A stretch of DNA of 64,000 nucleotides from Sorangium cellulosum So0157-2. GTDB taxonomy: Bacteria > Myxococcota_A > Polyangia > Polyangiales > Polyangiaceae. Below, piece by piece: positions 36,477 through 44,437 of this stretch. A model generated the notes under the pieces. The model saw nothing but the letters and a program-made list of their open reading frames with translations, was not told the DNA's origin and did not search any database. Every line of letters starts with the position of its first letter. The first letter of the stretch is position 1. The stretch is taken from NCBI RefSeq assembly GCF_000418325.1, contig NC_021658.1, positions 3,734,001 to 3,798,000 on the forward strand, read 5' to 3'. The translations under genes were made by a program, and so were the position numbers.

Positions 36477-37253
36477 GTGTATCCACAGCTCGCCATCGAG
36501 GCGGCGGCGCAGTCGGACGTGGGCCGGCGCCGGAGCCGCAACGAGGACAGCTTCGCGGCGCTGCCGTACCTGGGGCTGTTCATGGTGGCCGATGGGCTCG
36601 GGGGCAACGCGGCCGGCGAGGTGGCGTCGCGGATGGCGATCGAGGTGGTCAAGAGCTGCTTCGAGGAAGAGGGCGACCTGGAGGACACGTGGCCGTACGG
36701 CGCGGCGAGGCCGCGCGACCGGGACGAGGTGCGGCTGGTGCTGAGCGTGCGTCGCGCGAACCGGGCGATCTACGAGGCGAGCCAGCAGAAGGACGAGATG
36801 CGGGGGATGGCGACGACCTTCGCGGGCGTGCTGCTGGGGCCGGGGATGGCGTACATCGCGCACGTGGGCGACTCGCGCGTCTACCGGATGCGCGAAGGGA
36901 AGCTGGAGCGGCTGACGCGGGATCACACGCTGCTGGAGGAGCTGCTTCGGGACGGCGACGGCGCGCTGGAGACGCTCGAGGCGCTGAGCGATCGGGCGAG
37001 CGCGGTGACGCGGGCGCTCGGGTGCGACGAGAGCGTGGCGATCGAGTCGCGGGTGGAGGCGACGGCGCCGGGGGACGTGTTCCTCGTGTGCTCGGATGGG
37101 CTGTGGGGGCCGGTGCCCGAGGAGCGGATCGCGGGCGTGCTCCGGGAGCACGGAGAGCTGAGCCTTGCGGCGAGCTTGCTGGTCGACCTCGCGAACGAGC
37201 TCGGCGGACCGGACAACGTGACGTGCGTGCTGGCGCGCTTGGGAGGCGGGTGA
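36477..37253 (+). CDS. PP2C-family Ser/Thr phosphatase, unit 1
   Basis: 258 aa from GTG 36477. All metal-binding motifs of bacterial PP2C are present: 'RRRSRNEDSF', 'MVADGLGGNAAGE', 'AHVGDSRVYR', 'VCSDGLWG' and 'GGPDNVTCVL'. It removes phosphate from Ser/Thr and is the natural antagonist of the kinase at 29225. In type VI secretion loci such pairs (PpkA/PppA) control secretion activity, and this gene lies 1 bp before vgrG; that link is inference. A near-identical paralogue lies at 43055. Confidence 0.9.
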   Translation: MYPQLAIEAAAQSDVGRRRSRNEDSFAALPYLGLFMVADGLGGNAAGEVASRMAIEVVKSCFEEEGDLEDTWPYGAARPRDRDEVRLVLSVRRANRAIYEASQQKDEMRGMATTFAGVLLGPGMAYIAHVGDSRVYRMREGKLERLTRDHTLLEELLRDGDGALETLEALSDRASAVTRALGCDESVAIESRVEATAPGDVFLVCSDGLWGPVPEERIAGVLREHGELSLAASLLVDLANELGGPDNVTCVLARLGGG

Positions 37254-37254
37254 C

Positions 37255-39933
37255 GTGCGCGGCGGCGAGGTGCTGCGGCTTTCGCTGTCGCTCGCGAGCG
37301 GCGAGGCGCTCCGCGTCGAGCGGGTGGCGATCCGTGAGGGCGTGTCGTCGCTCTTCACGGTGGAGGTGGAGGCGGTGTCGCCGGAGCCGTGCGTCGACCT
37401 CGAGGCGATCGCGGGGCAGCCTGCGGCGTTGCGGATCGAGGCCGGCGAAGGCAGTGGACTGCATGGCGAGCGGGTGTGGTCGGGCGTGTGCAGCCACGTG
37501 CGGCAGGTGCACGCGCTGGAGGTGCGTGGCGGCGAGCTCGGCGTCTCGACGTACGCACTGACGATCGTGCCGGCGCTGTGGAGGATGGCGCTGCGCACCG
37601 ACTACCGGATCTACCAGCACCAGTCGGTGCCCGAGATCGGGCGCGCGATGCTCGACGCGTGGGGGCTGGATGCGACGTGGCTCGTCGACGAGAAGGAGCA
37701 CCCGCGGCTCGGGTACAAGGTGCAGTACGGGGAGACGGACCTCGACTTCTTTCACCGCCTGCTGGAGGAGGCGGGGATCGCGTACGCGCTGTTGGACGAT
37801 GGAGAGCGCTCGCGGCTGGTGCTGGCCGATGCGCTCCACCAGAGCGCGCCGCGGCGGGATGCGCCGATCGCGTACGTCGACCAGCCGCTCGATGTACGCG
37901 CGCACGCCTGGGTAACGCGTGTGGCCGTGGAGCAGCACGCGCGCACCGGCGCGATCGTGCTGCGCGACCACGACTTTCAGCGTCCAGCGTGGGCGCTGCT
38001 CGGGCCGGCACGGAGCGCGGGCTGCACCGACGCGCGCACAGAGCGGTACCGGTACCAGCCGGGCGCGAGCATGGTGGAGGGCGGGCGCGACGGCGCCGCG
38101 TCACACGACGATCGCCATGCGGCGCGGCTCGCGGCGCGGGCCCTGGAGGCGGAGCTCACGGGGGCGTGCTCGATCTCGTTCCAAACCAACACGCTCGACC
38201 TGCGACCCGGCACGGTTTTCGCTGTCGAAGGCCATCCGCGGCCGGAGCTCGACACGCGGCTGGGGCTGCTCGTAACGTCGCTGTGGATCGAGGGAAGCGC
38301 CCGGGGCAGCTGGTCGGTGAGCGGCACGGCGGTGCCGGCGTCAGAGCCGTACCGGCCGGCGCGGCGGACGGCGAAGCCAATCGTCCACGGGATGCAGAGC
38401 GGCGTGGTGGTCGGCCCGTCCGGCGAGGAGATCCATACGGACACGCACGGCCGGGTGCGGGTGCAATTCCCGTGGGACCGGCTCGGCGGGCACGACGAGC
38501 ACAGTTCGTGCTGGCTGCGCGTCTGCCAGGGCTGGGCCGGCGCCGGGTACGGGCTCTTCGCGCTGCCGCGCGTGGGGCAGGAGGTGCTGGTCGCCTTTCT
38601 GGAAGGCGACCCCGATCAGCCGGTCGTGGTGGGGCGCCTTTCCAACGCGCTCAACCCGGTGCCGCTGAAGCTCCCGGAGGAGCGGACGCAAAGCCTGTGG
38701 CGCAGCGCGTCGTCGCCGGGTGGTGTGGGATTCAACGAGCTGCGTTTCGAGGACCGCAAGGGAGCGGAGCTGGTGGCGCTGCGGGCCGAACGTCAGCTGC
38801 GCACGGAGGTGGGGCGCGACGAGGCGCTCGTGGTACGGGGGAGCCGCGCGAAGAGTGTCGGAGGGGACGAGAGCGCGCGGACCGAAGGGCGGGCGGTGGC
38901 GTATGTGGGCAAAGACGCACACGTCACCGTCGACGGGGAGCTACGGGAACGGGTGGGCGGCACGCGGTCGCTGACGGTGGACGGCGACCGGCACGAACGG
39001 GTCGGCGGAGTAGCGGCGCTGGAGGCGGGCGGGACGATCCACCTGAAGGCCGGCGGGGCGATCGTGATCGAGGCGGGCGACGTGACGCTCCGGGGGCCCG
39101 GAGGCTTCGTGCGGATCGATGCGAGCGGGGTGTCGATCGACGGCGGCGCTGTGAAGATCCAGCAGGGCGGCGCGCCCGGCGGGGCGCCGGCGGCACGGCC
39201 GGCGCTGCCGCTCGTGCCGGCCGGCGCCCTGATGCGAGCGGAGCCTGTACGGCTCCCGCTGCTCGGCTTCGCGGGCGGGTTGCCGCCGATGCAAGCCGGG
39301 GGCCTCGGCGGCGGGGGCGGGCCGCTCACGCCCGAGGAGGGGGCGGTGTGCGGCTTCATCTGCCGGTGCATGGAGGAGCGGCTCCGGCAGCAATGCGTGA
39401 CCAGGCAGATCCGGACGCTGGAGGACGCGTCGGCGCACACGAGCCCGCTCAAGGCCGAGGTGCCCTACGACATGAGCAAGGATCCGCCAGAGCCCATCAT
39501 GAGCAAGAACGACCCGCGGCGAGCCACGCGGAGCAGCCCGAAGGGGAGCAGGATCCCGGACGTGGTGGTGGTGAAGGACGGCACGAAGCCGCCGACGCAG
39601 GACAACATCAAGGAGGTGATCGAGGTCAAGTTTCCTCCAGATAAGCTCAAAGATCTACAACGAGCGGACTATGTGGTGATTGCTGGCAGGGCGCCCTTTG
39701 TAGAACTCGGGCCTGAGCGCTGCGGCTGTCCGCCCCAGAACAAGCCGCAGCCGCAGGAGATTACCACGGGTGACGTGGCGGAAGTGGCGGCGCTGTCACT
39801 CCTGGTGCTGGCGCTGGTGCTGGATGACGCCGTGCCAGGGGGCCAGGCCGATGACGTGGCCATCCCGCCCGCGGTCGCGCGGATCCTCAGCAAACTCGCG
39901 CCGCTCCTCCGCGGTCCAGTGAGTGTTCCATGA
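37255..39933 (+). CDS. vgrG: type VI secretion VgrG spike with C-terminal PD-(D/E)XK nuclease domain
   Basis: 892 aa from GTG 37255. Residues 1-~380 are the gp27-like base ('FTVEVEAVSPEPCVDLEAIA', 'YGETDLDFFHRLLEEAGIAY'). Residues ~380-430 are the gp5-like OB fold ('TDTHGRVRVQFPWDR', 'GYGLFALPRVGQEVLVAFLE', 'GDPDQPVVVGRLSN'), followed by the beta-helix needle ('TEVGRDEALVVRG' and 'HVTVDGELRERVGG' repeats). After a Gly/Pro linker, ~700-830 is an extra domain: 'RIPDVVVVKDG' (~765) and 'IKEVIEVKFPPDKLKDLQRA' (~785-805). This gives the D...E-x-K set of PD-(D/E)XK/VRR-NUC nucleases, with six Cys around it. A hydrophobic stretch lies at ~840-860. Predicted role: an evolved VgrG delivering a DNase to rival cells. 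No other T6SS genes are in the window. Confidence 0.88.
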   Translation: MRGGEVLRLSLSLASGEALRVERVAIREGVSSLFTVEVEAVSPEPCVDLEAIAGQPAALRIEAGEGSGLHGERVWSGVCSHVRQVHALEVRGGELGVSTYALTIVPALWRMALRTDYRIYQHQSVPEIGRAMLDAWGLDATWLVDEKEHPRLGYKVQYGETDLDFFHRLLEEAGIAYALLDDGERSRLVLADALHQSAPRRDAPIAYVDQPLDVRAHAWVTRVAVEQHARTGAIVLRDHDFQRPAWALLGPARSAGCTDARTERYRYQPGASMVEGGRDGAASHDDRHAARLAARALEAELTGACSISFQTNTLDLRPGTVFAVEGHPRPELDTRLGLLVTSLWIEGSARGSWSVSGTAVPASEPYRPARRTAKPIVHGMQSGVVVGPSGEEIHTDTHGRVRVQFPWDRLGGHDEHSSCWLRVCQGWAGAGYGLFALPRVGQEVLVAFLEGDPDQPVVVGRLSNALNPVPLKLPEERTQSLWRSASSPGGVGFNELRFEDRKGAELVALRAERQLRTEVGRDEALVVRGSRAKSVGGDESARTEGRAVAYVGKDAHVTVDGELRERVGGTRSLTVDGDRHERVGGVAALEAGGTIHLKAGGAIVIEAGDVTLRGPGGFVRIDASGVSIDGGAVKIQQGGAPGGAPAARPALPLVPAGALMRAEPVRLPLLGFAGGLPPMQAGGLGGGGGPLTPEEGAVCGFICRCMEERLRQQCVTRQIRTLEDASAHTSPLKAEVPYDMSKDPPEPIMSKNDPRRATRSSPKGSRIPDVVVVKDGTKPPTQDNIKEVIEVKFPPDKLKDLQRADYVVIAGRAPFVELGPERCGCPPQNKPQPQEITTGDVAEVAALSLLVLALVLDDAVPGGQADDVAIPPAVARILSKLAPLLRGPVSVP

Positions 39934-40928
39934 CGGATGAGGAGAGTATGTCGGAAGAAGTGAAAGAGATGATGGAGGTGCTCGATGAGCACCTGGTGGT
40001 CAGGGACAGGGAGGGGCGCCCGGTCCTGCAAGTCGCGCTCTTAGCAACCCTGTACTTCGAGAACGCCTACAAACGGGAGGTGCGCGAGGCGGTGGTCTCG
40101 TGCTGCGACGACTACTTCCGTCGTTGTGACCATCGCCTTCGTTGGGCGCTCAACCCGGATACGGAGCTGATGGAGCCATTCGACAACGGAAGAGGTTCGA
40201 ATCCTCGATCATGGCTCGTGGGGTTGGGCGAAGATGAGGGGTTTTCGCTCATCTATCACGGAGCGGAGTACGACCGAGGCGCGAGCGCTTTCTACGCGAG
40301 CGCCTTGGGGTTGCCACGAAGGCCGTTCGTGGAGCTTGGTTTTTTTCGAATGGCATTCCCCCTGCTCTGGTTTGCGGACTCGTCGGAGTCGCTGTCGGAG
40401 GTGATGCTCGAGGTGTGCCGCAAGCTGAAGCCGGTGAGCGGGTACGCCGGCATCGGCGTGGTCGAGTCCCCTGATAGTTCGATCAGTAACCTGTATGAGC
40501 CTGTCGTGTATGACTGGGCCCAGCGGTTCCCCGGGCTAGAGGTGGATTATCCCATATGTCATCTGAGTTGGCTGCGTAAGGGAAGGGGCGGTGGCGGCGG
40601 TATCAAGGGTGTTGACTGGTTGACCGTGCTCGGGGAGCGGTGGATTGTAGAGATGGGAGGAGTCGATAAGATTGAGGCCGATCTGGGTGCGCTAGATAGC
40701 CGGTTTGTGATTCGTTGGTTCGAGGGAGGCGTCCTGATCCAGGCCGGGCCACATCCACAGCTTGGCGATGCTACCCGCAACGTCTGGCCGGAGCTGTATG
40801 TGAAGTTGTCGAAGTACCTGAGACCGATCCGCATCACGGAGCACCGGCCGTTCCATTACGCTGGCCCGGGGCTCCGCTTCGATCTGGACCGCAGCGAGGC
40901 GTGGCTTCGGCGCTTCGACGACCGCTGA
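39930..40928 (+). CDS. type VI immunity-family protein (DUF3396)
   Basis: 332 aa; ATG 39930 overlaps the vgrG stop (ATGA). It reads as the DUF3396/type VI immunity family: an N-terminal 'VLQVALLATLYFENAYKREV', a central 'RPFVELGFFRMAFPLLWFAD', 'DYPICHLSWLRKGRGGGGGI', 'GVDWLTVLGERWIVEMGG' and a C-terminal 'QLGDATRNVWPELYVKLSKY'. Its position directly after the nuclease-bearing vgrG makes it the likely neutraliser of that toxin in the producing cell. Lower GC than its neighbours (notably 40470-40700), as expected for a horizontally exchanged immunity gene. Confidence 0.85.
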   Translation: MTDEESMSEEVKEMMEVLDEHLVVRDREGRPVLQVALLATLYFENAYKREVREAVVSCCDDYFRRCDHRLRWALNPDTELMEPFDNGRGSNPRSWLVGLGEDEGFSLIYHGAEYDRGASAFYASALGLPRRPFVELGFFRMAFPLLWFADSSESLSEVMLEVCRKLKPVSGYAGIGVVESPDSSISNLYEPVVYDWAQRFPGLEVDYPICHLSWLRKGRGGGGGIKGVDWLTVLGERWIVEMGGVDKIEADLGALDSRFVIRWFEGGVLIQAGPHPQLGDATRNVWPELYVKLSKYLRPIRITEHRPFHYAGPGLRFDLDRSEAWLRRFDDR

Positions 40929-40946
40929 GCGTGAAGGAGAGTCCAG

Positions 40947-42647
40947 ATGAGGATCACGATCAAGCAAGGGCCATCTCCCCTCGCCATGACGACGCGAGAC
41001 AGCAGCGACGGACGCACCCCTCCCAGCCCGCGCGGAGCGCGGGCTATGGGAGGGGCCGGCGGCGCGCAGGCGCGAAGCGCCGAGCACCGACGGGGGGTGG
41101 GCATCGCTCTCTTCTTCTGCTGCATTTTCTCTGTGTGGTCCTGCGGTGGCGATGGAGCATCCCCGCGCAGCCCCTGCGGGGAGGAGCCGCCGGATCCTTG
41201 CGAGGCGGATCCGCGGGAGGACCCGAGCGTGGTGAGCGAGGCGTGCGGGGTGTTCGCGCGGGCGGGGGCTGAGGAAGGCGGAGAGGGGACGCGGCAGAGG
41301 CCGTACGGGTCGTTGCAGGAGGCGATCGAGAAGGCGGCGGCAGAGGGCAAGCGGGTGTACGCGTGCGCGGAGGGGGAGGCAGCGTTCGAGGAGAGCGTGA
41401 AGGTCGAGGCGGGGCTCGAGGTGCTCGGGAGCTTCGATTGCGCGGGGTGGGTGCTGGAGGCGGGGAAGAAGAGCGCGATCCGGGGGCCGGCGGATCAGGT
41501 GGCGCTGACGCTCGGGGACGGGGCGGAGGGGGCGCGGGTGGAAGGGTTCGCGATCCGGGCGGCGGACGCGAAGCAGGACGGCGGGTCGTCGATCGGGGTG
41601 GTGGTGGCCGACGTGGAGGCGGAGCTCGCGGAGGTGGAGGTGACCGCGGGCAACGGGAAGGACGGGGCGAGAGGGACGACGCCGGAAGAGGCGCCGGTGG
41701 CCGGGGCGAGCGCGGAGGCCGGGAGCGCGTCGAACGCGTGCGTGGCGGAGAACGCGGCGCTGGGCGGGGCCGCAGGCGTGACGAGCTGCGAGGACGGCGA
41801 GACGGCCGGCGGGCGCGGGGGGCTGGGCGGGATCGGGGAGACGGACGAGGGCAACGGGCAGGCGGGGGAGGACGGCGGGCCGGTGCCGGAGGAGAATCCG
41901 TTGGGCGATGGCCTGGGCGGCGTAGGACAGACCGATCTGTCGGATCCGAACGGGCGATGCAGACAAGGAAATAATGGGCGAGACGGCACCGCTGGCCCTG
42001 CCGGCGTCGGCGGGGCGGGCATGACCCTTGCGCTCACGGGGCTGAGCGGTGGCGACGGCGACCCGGGCAAAACCGGCGGCCGTGGTCAAGGCGGAGGCGG
42101 GGGCGGCGGGGCGAAGGCGGGGCTGTTCTGCAAGCTCGGTCCGGACACCATCGACGGCGTGGGAGCCAGCGGCGGAGGCGGCGGAGCCGGGGGCTGCGGC
42201 GGGAAGGGAGGCGGCGGCGGGCAGGCGGGCGGCTCGAGCGTGGGGATCGTGAGCCTGGGCAACCGGCTGAAGCTGACCGGGGTGACGATCGCGGTGGGCA
42301 AGGGCGGCAACGGAGGGGCCGGCGCGGCGGGGCAAAGCGGCGCCGCTGGCGGCAATGGGGCCGCGGGTGGGACGGCTTCGGGAACGGCACCCAGCAAAGC
42401 CGGGTGCGATGGCGGAAAGGGTGGCGCAGGCGGCCCAGGTGGCGCCGGTGGTGGCGGCCGGGGCGGCTATGCCGTAGGGCTTGCGTATGCGGTGACGCCC
42501 AGCGAAGCGCCTGCGGTGCAATTCTCTGCGGGCACAGCCGGCACCGGCGGCAACGCCGGCCCTGGAGGTGCGATGGAAAACGCCGGAGCGCCGGGGAGCG
42601 AAGGGAGCTGCTGGGATTTCGCGAAGCGGTCGCCGTGTGGAGGCTGA
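40947..42647 (+). CDS. Gly-rich lipoprotein, unit 2
   Basis: 566 aa from ATG 40947 ('gaaggagag' upstream). A real signal peptide begins only around residue 50 ('RRGVGIALFFCCIFSVWSC', lipobox Cys ~66). The ~48 residues before it include the translation of a 39-bp hairpin at 41017, so initiation at GTG ~41097 is also possible. From 'EEPPDP' onward the protein is nearly identical to the unit 1 lipoprotein (34462) at DNA level, apart from one divergent patch at ~41898-41980. Function as for unit 1. Confidence 0.7.
   Translation: MRITIKQGPSPLAMTTRDSSDGRTPPSPRGARAMGGAGGAQARSAEHRRGVGIALFFCCIFSVWSCGGDGASPRSPCGEEPPDPCEADPREDPSVVSEACGVFARAGAEEGGEGTRQRPYGSLQEAIEKAAAEGKRVYACAEGEAAFEESVKVEAGLEVLGSFDCAGWVLEAGKKSAIRGPADQVALTLGDGAEGARVEGFAIRAADAKQDGGSSIGVVVADVEAELAEVEVTAGNGKDGARGTTPEEAPVAGASAEAGSASNACVAENAALGGAAGVTSCEDGETAGGRGGLGGIGETDEGNGQAGEDGGPVPEENPLGDGLGGVGQTDLSDPNGRCRQGNNGRDGTAGPAGVGGAGMTLALTGLSGGDGDPGKTGGRGQGGGGGGGAKAGLFCKLGPDTIDGVGASGGGGGAGGCGGKGGGGGQAGGSSVGIVSLGNRLKLTGVTIAVGKGGNGGAGAAGQSGAAGGNGAAGGTASGTAPSKAGCDGGKGGAGGPGGAGGGGRGGYAVGLAYAVTPSEAPAVQFSAGTAGTGGNAGPGGAMENAGAPGSEGSCWDFAKRSPCGG
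41017..41055. repeat. strong hairpin repeat, copy 1
   Basis: 'cccctccca' pairs with 'tgggagggg' and 'gcccgcgc' with 'gcgcgggc' (2-nt bulge, 3-nt loop). The same 39-bp element, together with ~50 bp after it, recurs at 44192. It lies inside the 5' region of the unit 2 lipoprotein gene and is absent from unit 1. Confidence 0.75.
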
Positions 42648-42651
42648 AGCG

Positions 42652-42933
42652 ATGAGGGCTTCCAAGACGATGACACAGCACGAGGTCCTGCTGTCGATGT
42701 TGGCAGATGACGCCGACATCCAGAGAGCGATCGTCCAGATGAGGGGCTGGGCGGAGAAGCTGGCTGCCGCCGAGATTGCCGTCGAGCAAGAGGCCGAGGC
42801 GGAGGACCACGAGGCGTGGGTGAGGGCGGTGCCGGCGGCGTGGGAGGCCGACAAGCACAGGTCGCTCGGCACGGCGGTCTTGGTGCTGGTGATCCTGTGC
42901 GGCGTGGCGCTCGTGGCCCTGCGCCTGCGGTGA
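42652..42933 (+). CDS. small tail-anchored membrane protein, unit 2
   Basis: 93 aa, differing from the 36074 copy at only about four residues (for example Thr-Met for Thr-Arg near residue 7 and Ile-Gln for Val-Gln near 23). Same head and single C-terminal membrane helix, same ribosome binding site, same position before PP2C. Confidence 0.65.
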   Translation: MRASKTMTQHEVLLSMLADDADIQRAIVQMRGWAEKLAAAEIAVEQEAEAEDHEAWVRAVPAAWEADKHRSLGTAVLVLVILCGVALVALRLR

Positions 42934-43054
42934 CGTAGCGACGTAGCGAAGGCCGCGCGCGGCGTGGCCTCACCAATCAGGGAAACGCGCGCCGCGCAGG
43001 GCGGCGCGCCATGGCTCGGCTCGTCTTGTCGACGGGCGCGCGAGGAGGACGATC

Positions 43055-43831
43055 GTGTATCCACAGCTCGCCATCGAGGCGGCGGCGCAGTCGGACGTGG
43101 GCCGGCGCCGGAGCCGCAACGAGGACAGCTTCGCGGCGCTGCCGTACCTGGGGCTGTTCATGGTGGCCGATGGGCTCGGGGGCAACGCGGCCGGCGAGGT
43201 GGCGTCGCGGGTGGCGATCGAGGTGGTCAAGAGCTGCTTCGAGGAGGGGGACGATCTCGAGGACACGTGGCCCTACGGCGCGGCGAGGCCGCGCGACCGG
43301 GACGAGGTGCGGCTCGTGCTGAGCGTGCGGCGGGCCAACCGGGCGATCTACGAGGCGAGCCAGCAGAAGGACGAGATGCGCGGGATGGCGACGACCTTCG
43401 CGGGCGTGCTGCTGGGGCCGGGGATGGCGTACATCGCGCACGTGGGCGACTCGCGGGTCTACCGGCTGCGCGAGGGGAAGCTGGAGCGGCTGACGCAGGA
43501 CCACACGCTGCTGGAGGAGCTGCTCCGGGACGGCGACGGCGCGCTGGAGACGCTCGAGGCGCTGAGCGACCGGGCGAACGCGGTGACGCGGGCGCTGGGG
43601 TGCGACGAGAGCGTGGCGATCGAGTCGCGGGTGGAGGCGACGGCGCCGGGGGATGTGTTCCTCGTGTGCTCGGACGGGCTGTGGGGACCAGTGCCGGAAG
43701 AGCGGATCGCGGGCGTGCTCCGGGGGCACGGGGAGCTGAGCCTTGCGGCGAGCTTGCTGGTCGACCTCGCGAACGAGCACGGCGGGCCGGACAACGTGAC
43801 ATGCGTGCTGGCGCGGCTGGGAGGCGGGTGA
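43055..43831 (+). CDS. PP2C-family Ser/Thr phosphatase, unit 2
   Basis: 258 aa from GTG 43055, paralogue of the 36477 gene with a handful of substitutions. All motifs are retained: 'MVADGLGGNAAGE', 'AHVGDSRVYR', 'VCSDGLWG', 'GGPDNVTCVL'. Divergence is concentrated in the second half, at synonymous and conservative sites, so both copies appear to be under selection for function. Confidence 0.88.
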   Translation: MYPQLAIEAAAQSDVGRRRSRNEDSFAALPYLGLFMVADGLGGNAAGEVASRVAIEVVKSCFEEGDDLEDTWPYGAARPRDRDEVRLVLSVRRANRAIYEASQQKDEMRGMATTFAGVLLGPGMAYIAHVGDSRVYRLREGKLERLTQDHTLLEELLRDGDGALETLEALSDRANAVTRALGCDESVAIESRVEATAPGDVFLVCSDGLWGPVPEERIAGVLRGHGELSLAASLLVDLANEHGGPDNVTCVLARLGGG

Positions 43832-43832
43832 C

Positions 43833-44108
43833 GTGCGCGGCGGCGACATGCGCGGCGGCGAGGTGGGTGCGTTGAACAGCAGGTTCGTTGTTCGCCGTTT
43901 TTGCCGCGGGATCCTGATCCAGGCGGGCTCGCGTCCGCAGCTCGGCGACGCGGAACGCAACGTCTGGCCGGAGCTGTACGTCAAGCTGTCGAAGTACCTG
44001 AAGCCGATCCGCATCACGAAGCACCGGCCCTTTCAATACGCCGGTCCGGGGCTCCGGTTCGATCTGGAGCGCAGCCAGGCGTGGCTTCGCCGCTTCGATG
44101 AACGGTGA
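43833..44108 (+). CDS. orphan immunity-protein C-terminus fused to vgrG start (deletion product)
   Basis: 91 aa from GTG 43833. The first ~10 codons ('MRGGDMRGGEV') are the start of vgrG with an internal duplication. From codon ~13 the sequence is the last ~80 residues of the DUF3396 immunity protein ('GILIQAGSRPQLGDAERNVW', 'PELYVKLSKYLKPIRI'). It corresponds to loss of ~3.4 kb (vgrG plus most of the immunity gene) relative to unit 1. The frame is open and keeps the vgrG ribosome binding context, so a short immunity-like protein could be made; more likely a relic. Confidence 0.6.
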   Translation: MRGGDMRGGEVGALNSRFVVRRFCRGILIQAGSRPQLGDAERNVWPELYVKLSKYLKPIRITKHRPFQYAGPGLRFDLERSQAWLRRFDER

Positions 44109-44127
44109 GTAGGAAGGAGAGATCGAG

Positions 44128-44395
44128 ATGAGGACCACCGCCAAGCGGTCAACCCGCATGAGCACGACGCGAGAGGCTGGCGACGGACGCACCCCTCCCA
44201 GCCCGCGCGGAGCGCGGGCTATGGGAGGGGCCGGCGGCGCGCAGGCGCGAAGCGCCGAGCACCGACGGGGGGTGGGCATCGCTCTTTTCTGCTGCATTCT
44301 CTCGGTCCGGTCGTGCGGCGGCGAGGAGGCACGCCCGCACGGCCCCGGCGGGGAGGAGCCGCCGGATCCTCGCGAGACGGATCCGCGGGATACTC
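44128..44395 (+). pseudogene. Gly-rich lipoprotein, unit 3, truncated
   Basis: Starts at ATG 44128 after 'gaaggagag' exactly as unit 2 does. It contains the hairpin repeat, the signal peptide ('GIALFCCILSVRSC') and the first residues of the mature protein ('EEPPDPRETDPR'). Similarity to units 1 and 2 stops at ~44392; the remaining frame runs antisense through the NUDIX gene. Evidence that the block once had a third copy. Confidence 0.65.
44192..44230. repeat. strong hairpin repeat, copy 2
   Basis: Same 39-bp inverted repeat as 41017-41055, again within the 5' part of a Gly-rich lipoprotein gene. Confidence 0.75.
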
Positions 44396-44437
44396 ACCTC
44401 TCCAAGATCGGGACAGGCGCGGGCGCGACAGGCGGGA

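Noticed and set aside
40692..43064. Long minus-strand frame present in both duplicated blocks
   Set aside because: Its conservation between copies simply reflects DNA duplication; no domain or start signals, and the plus strand carries PP2C and the lipoprotein.
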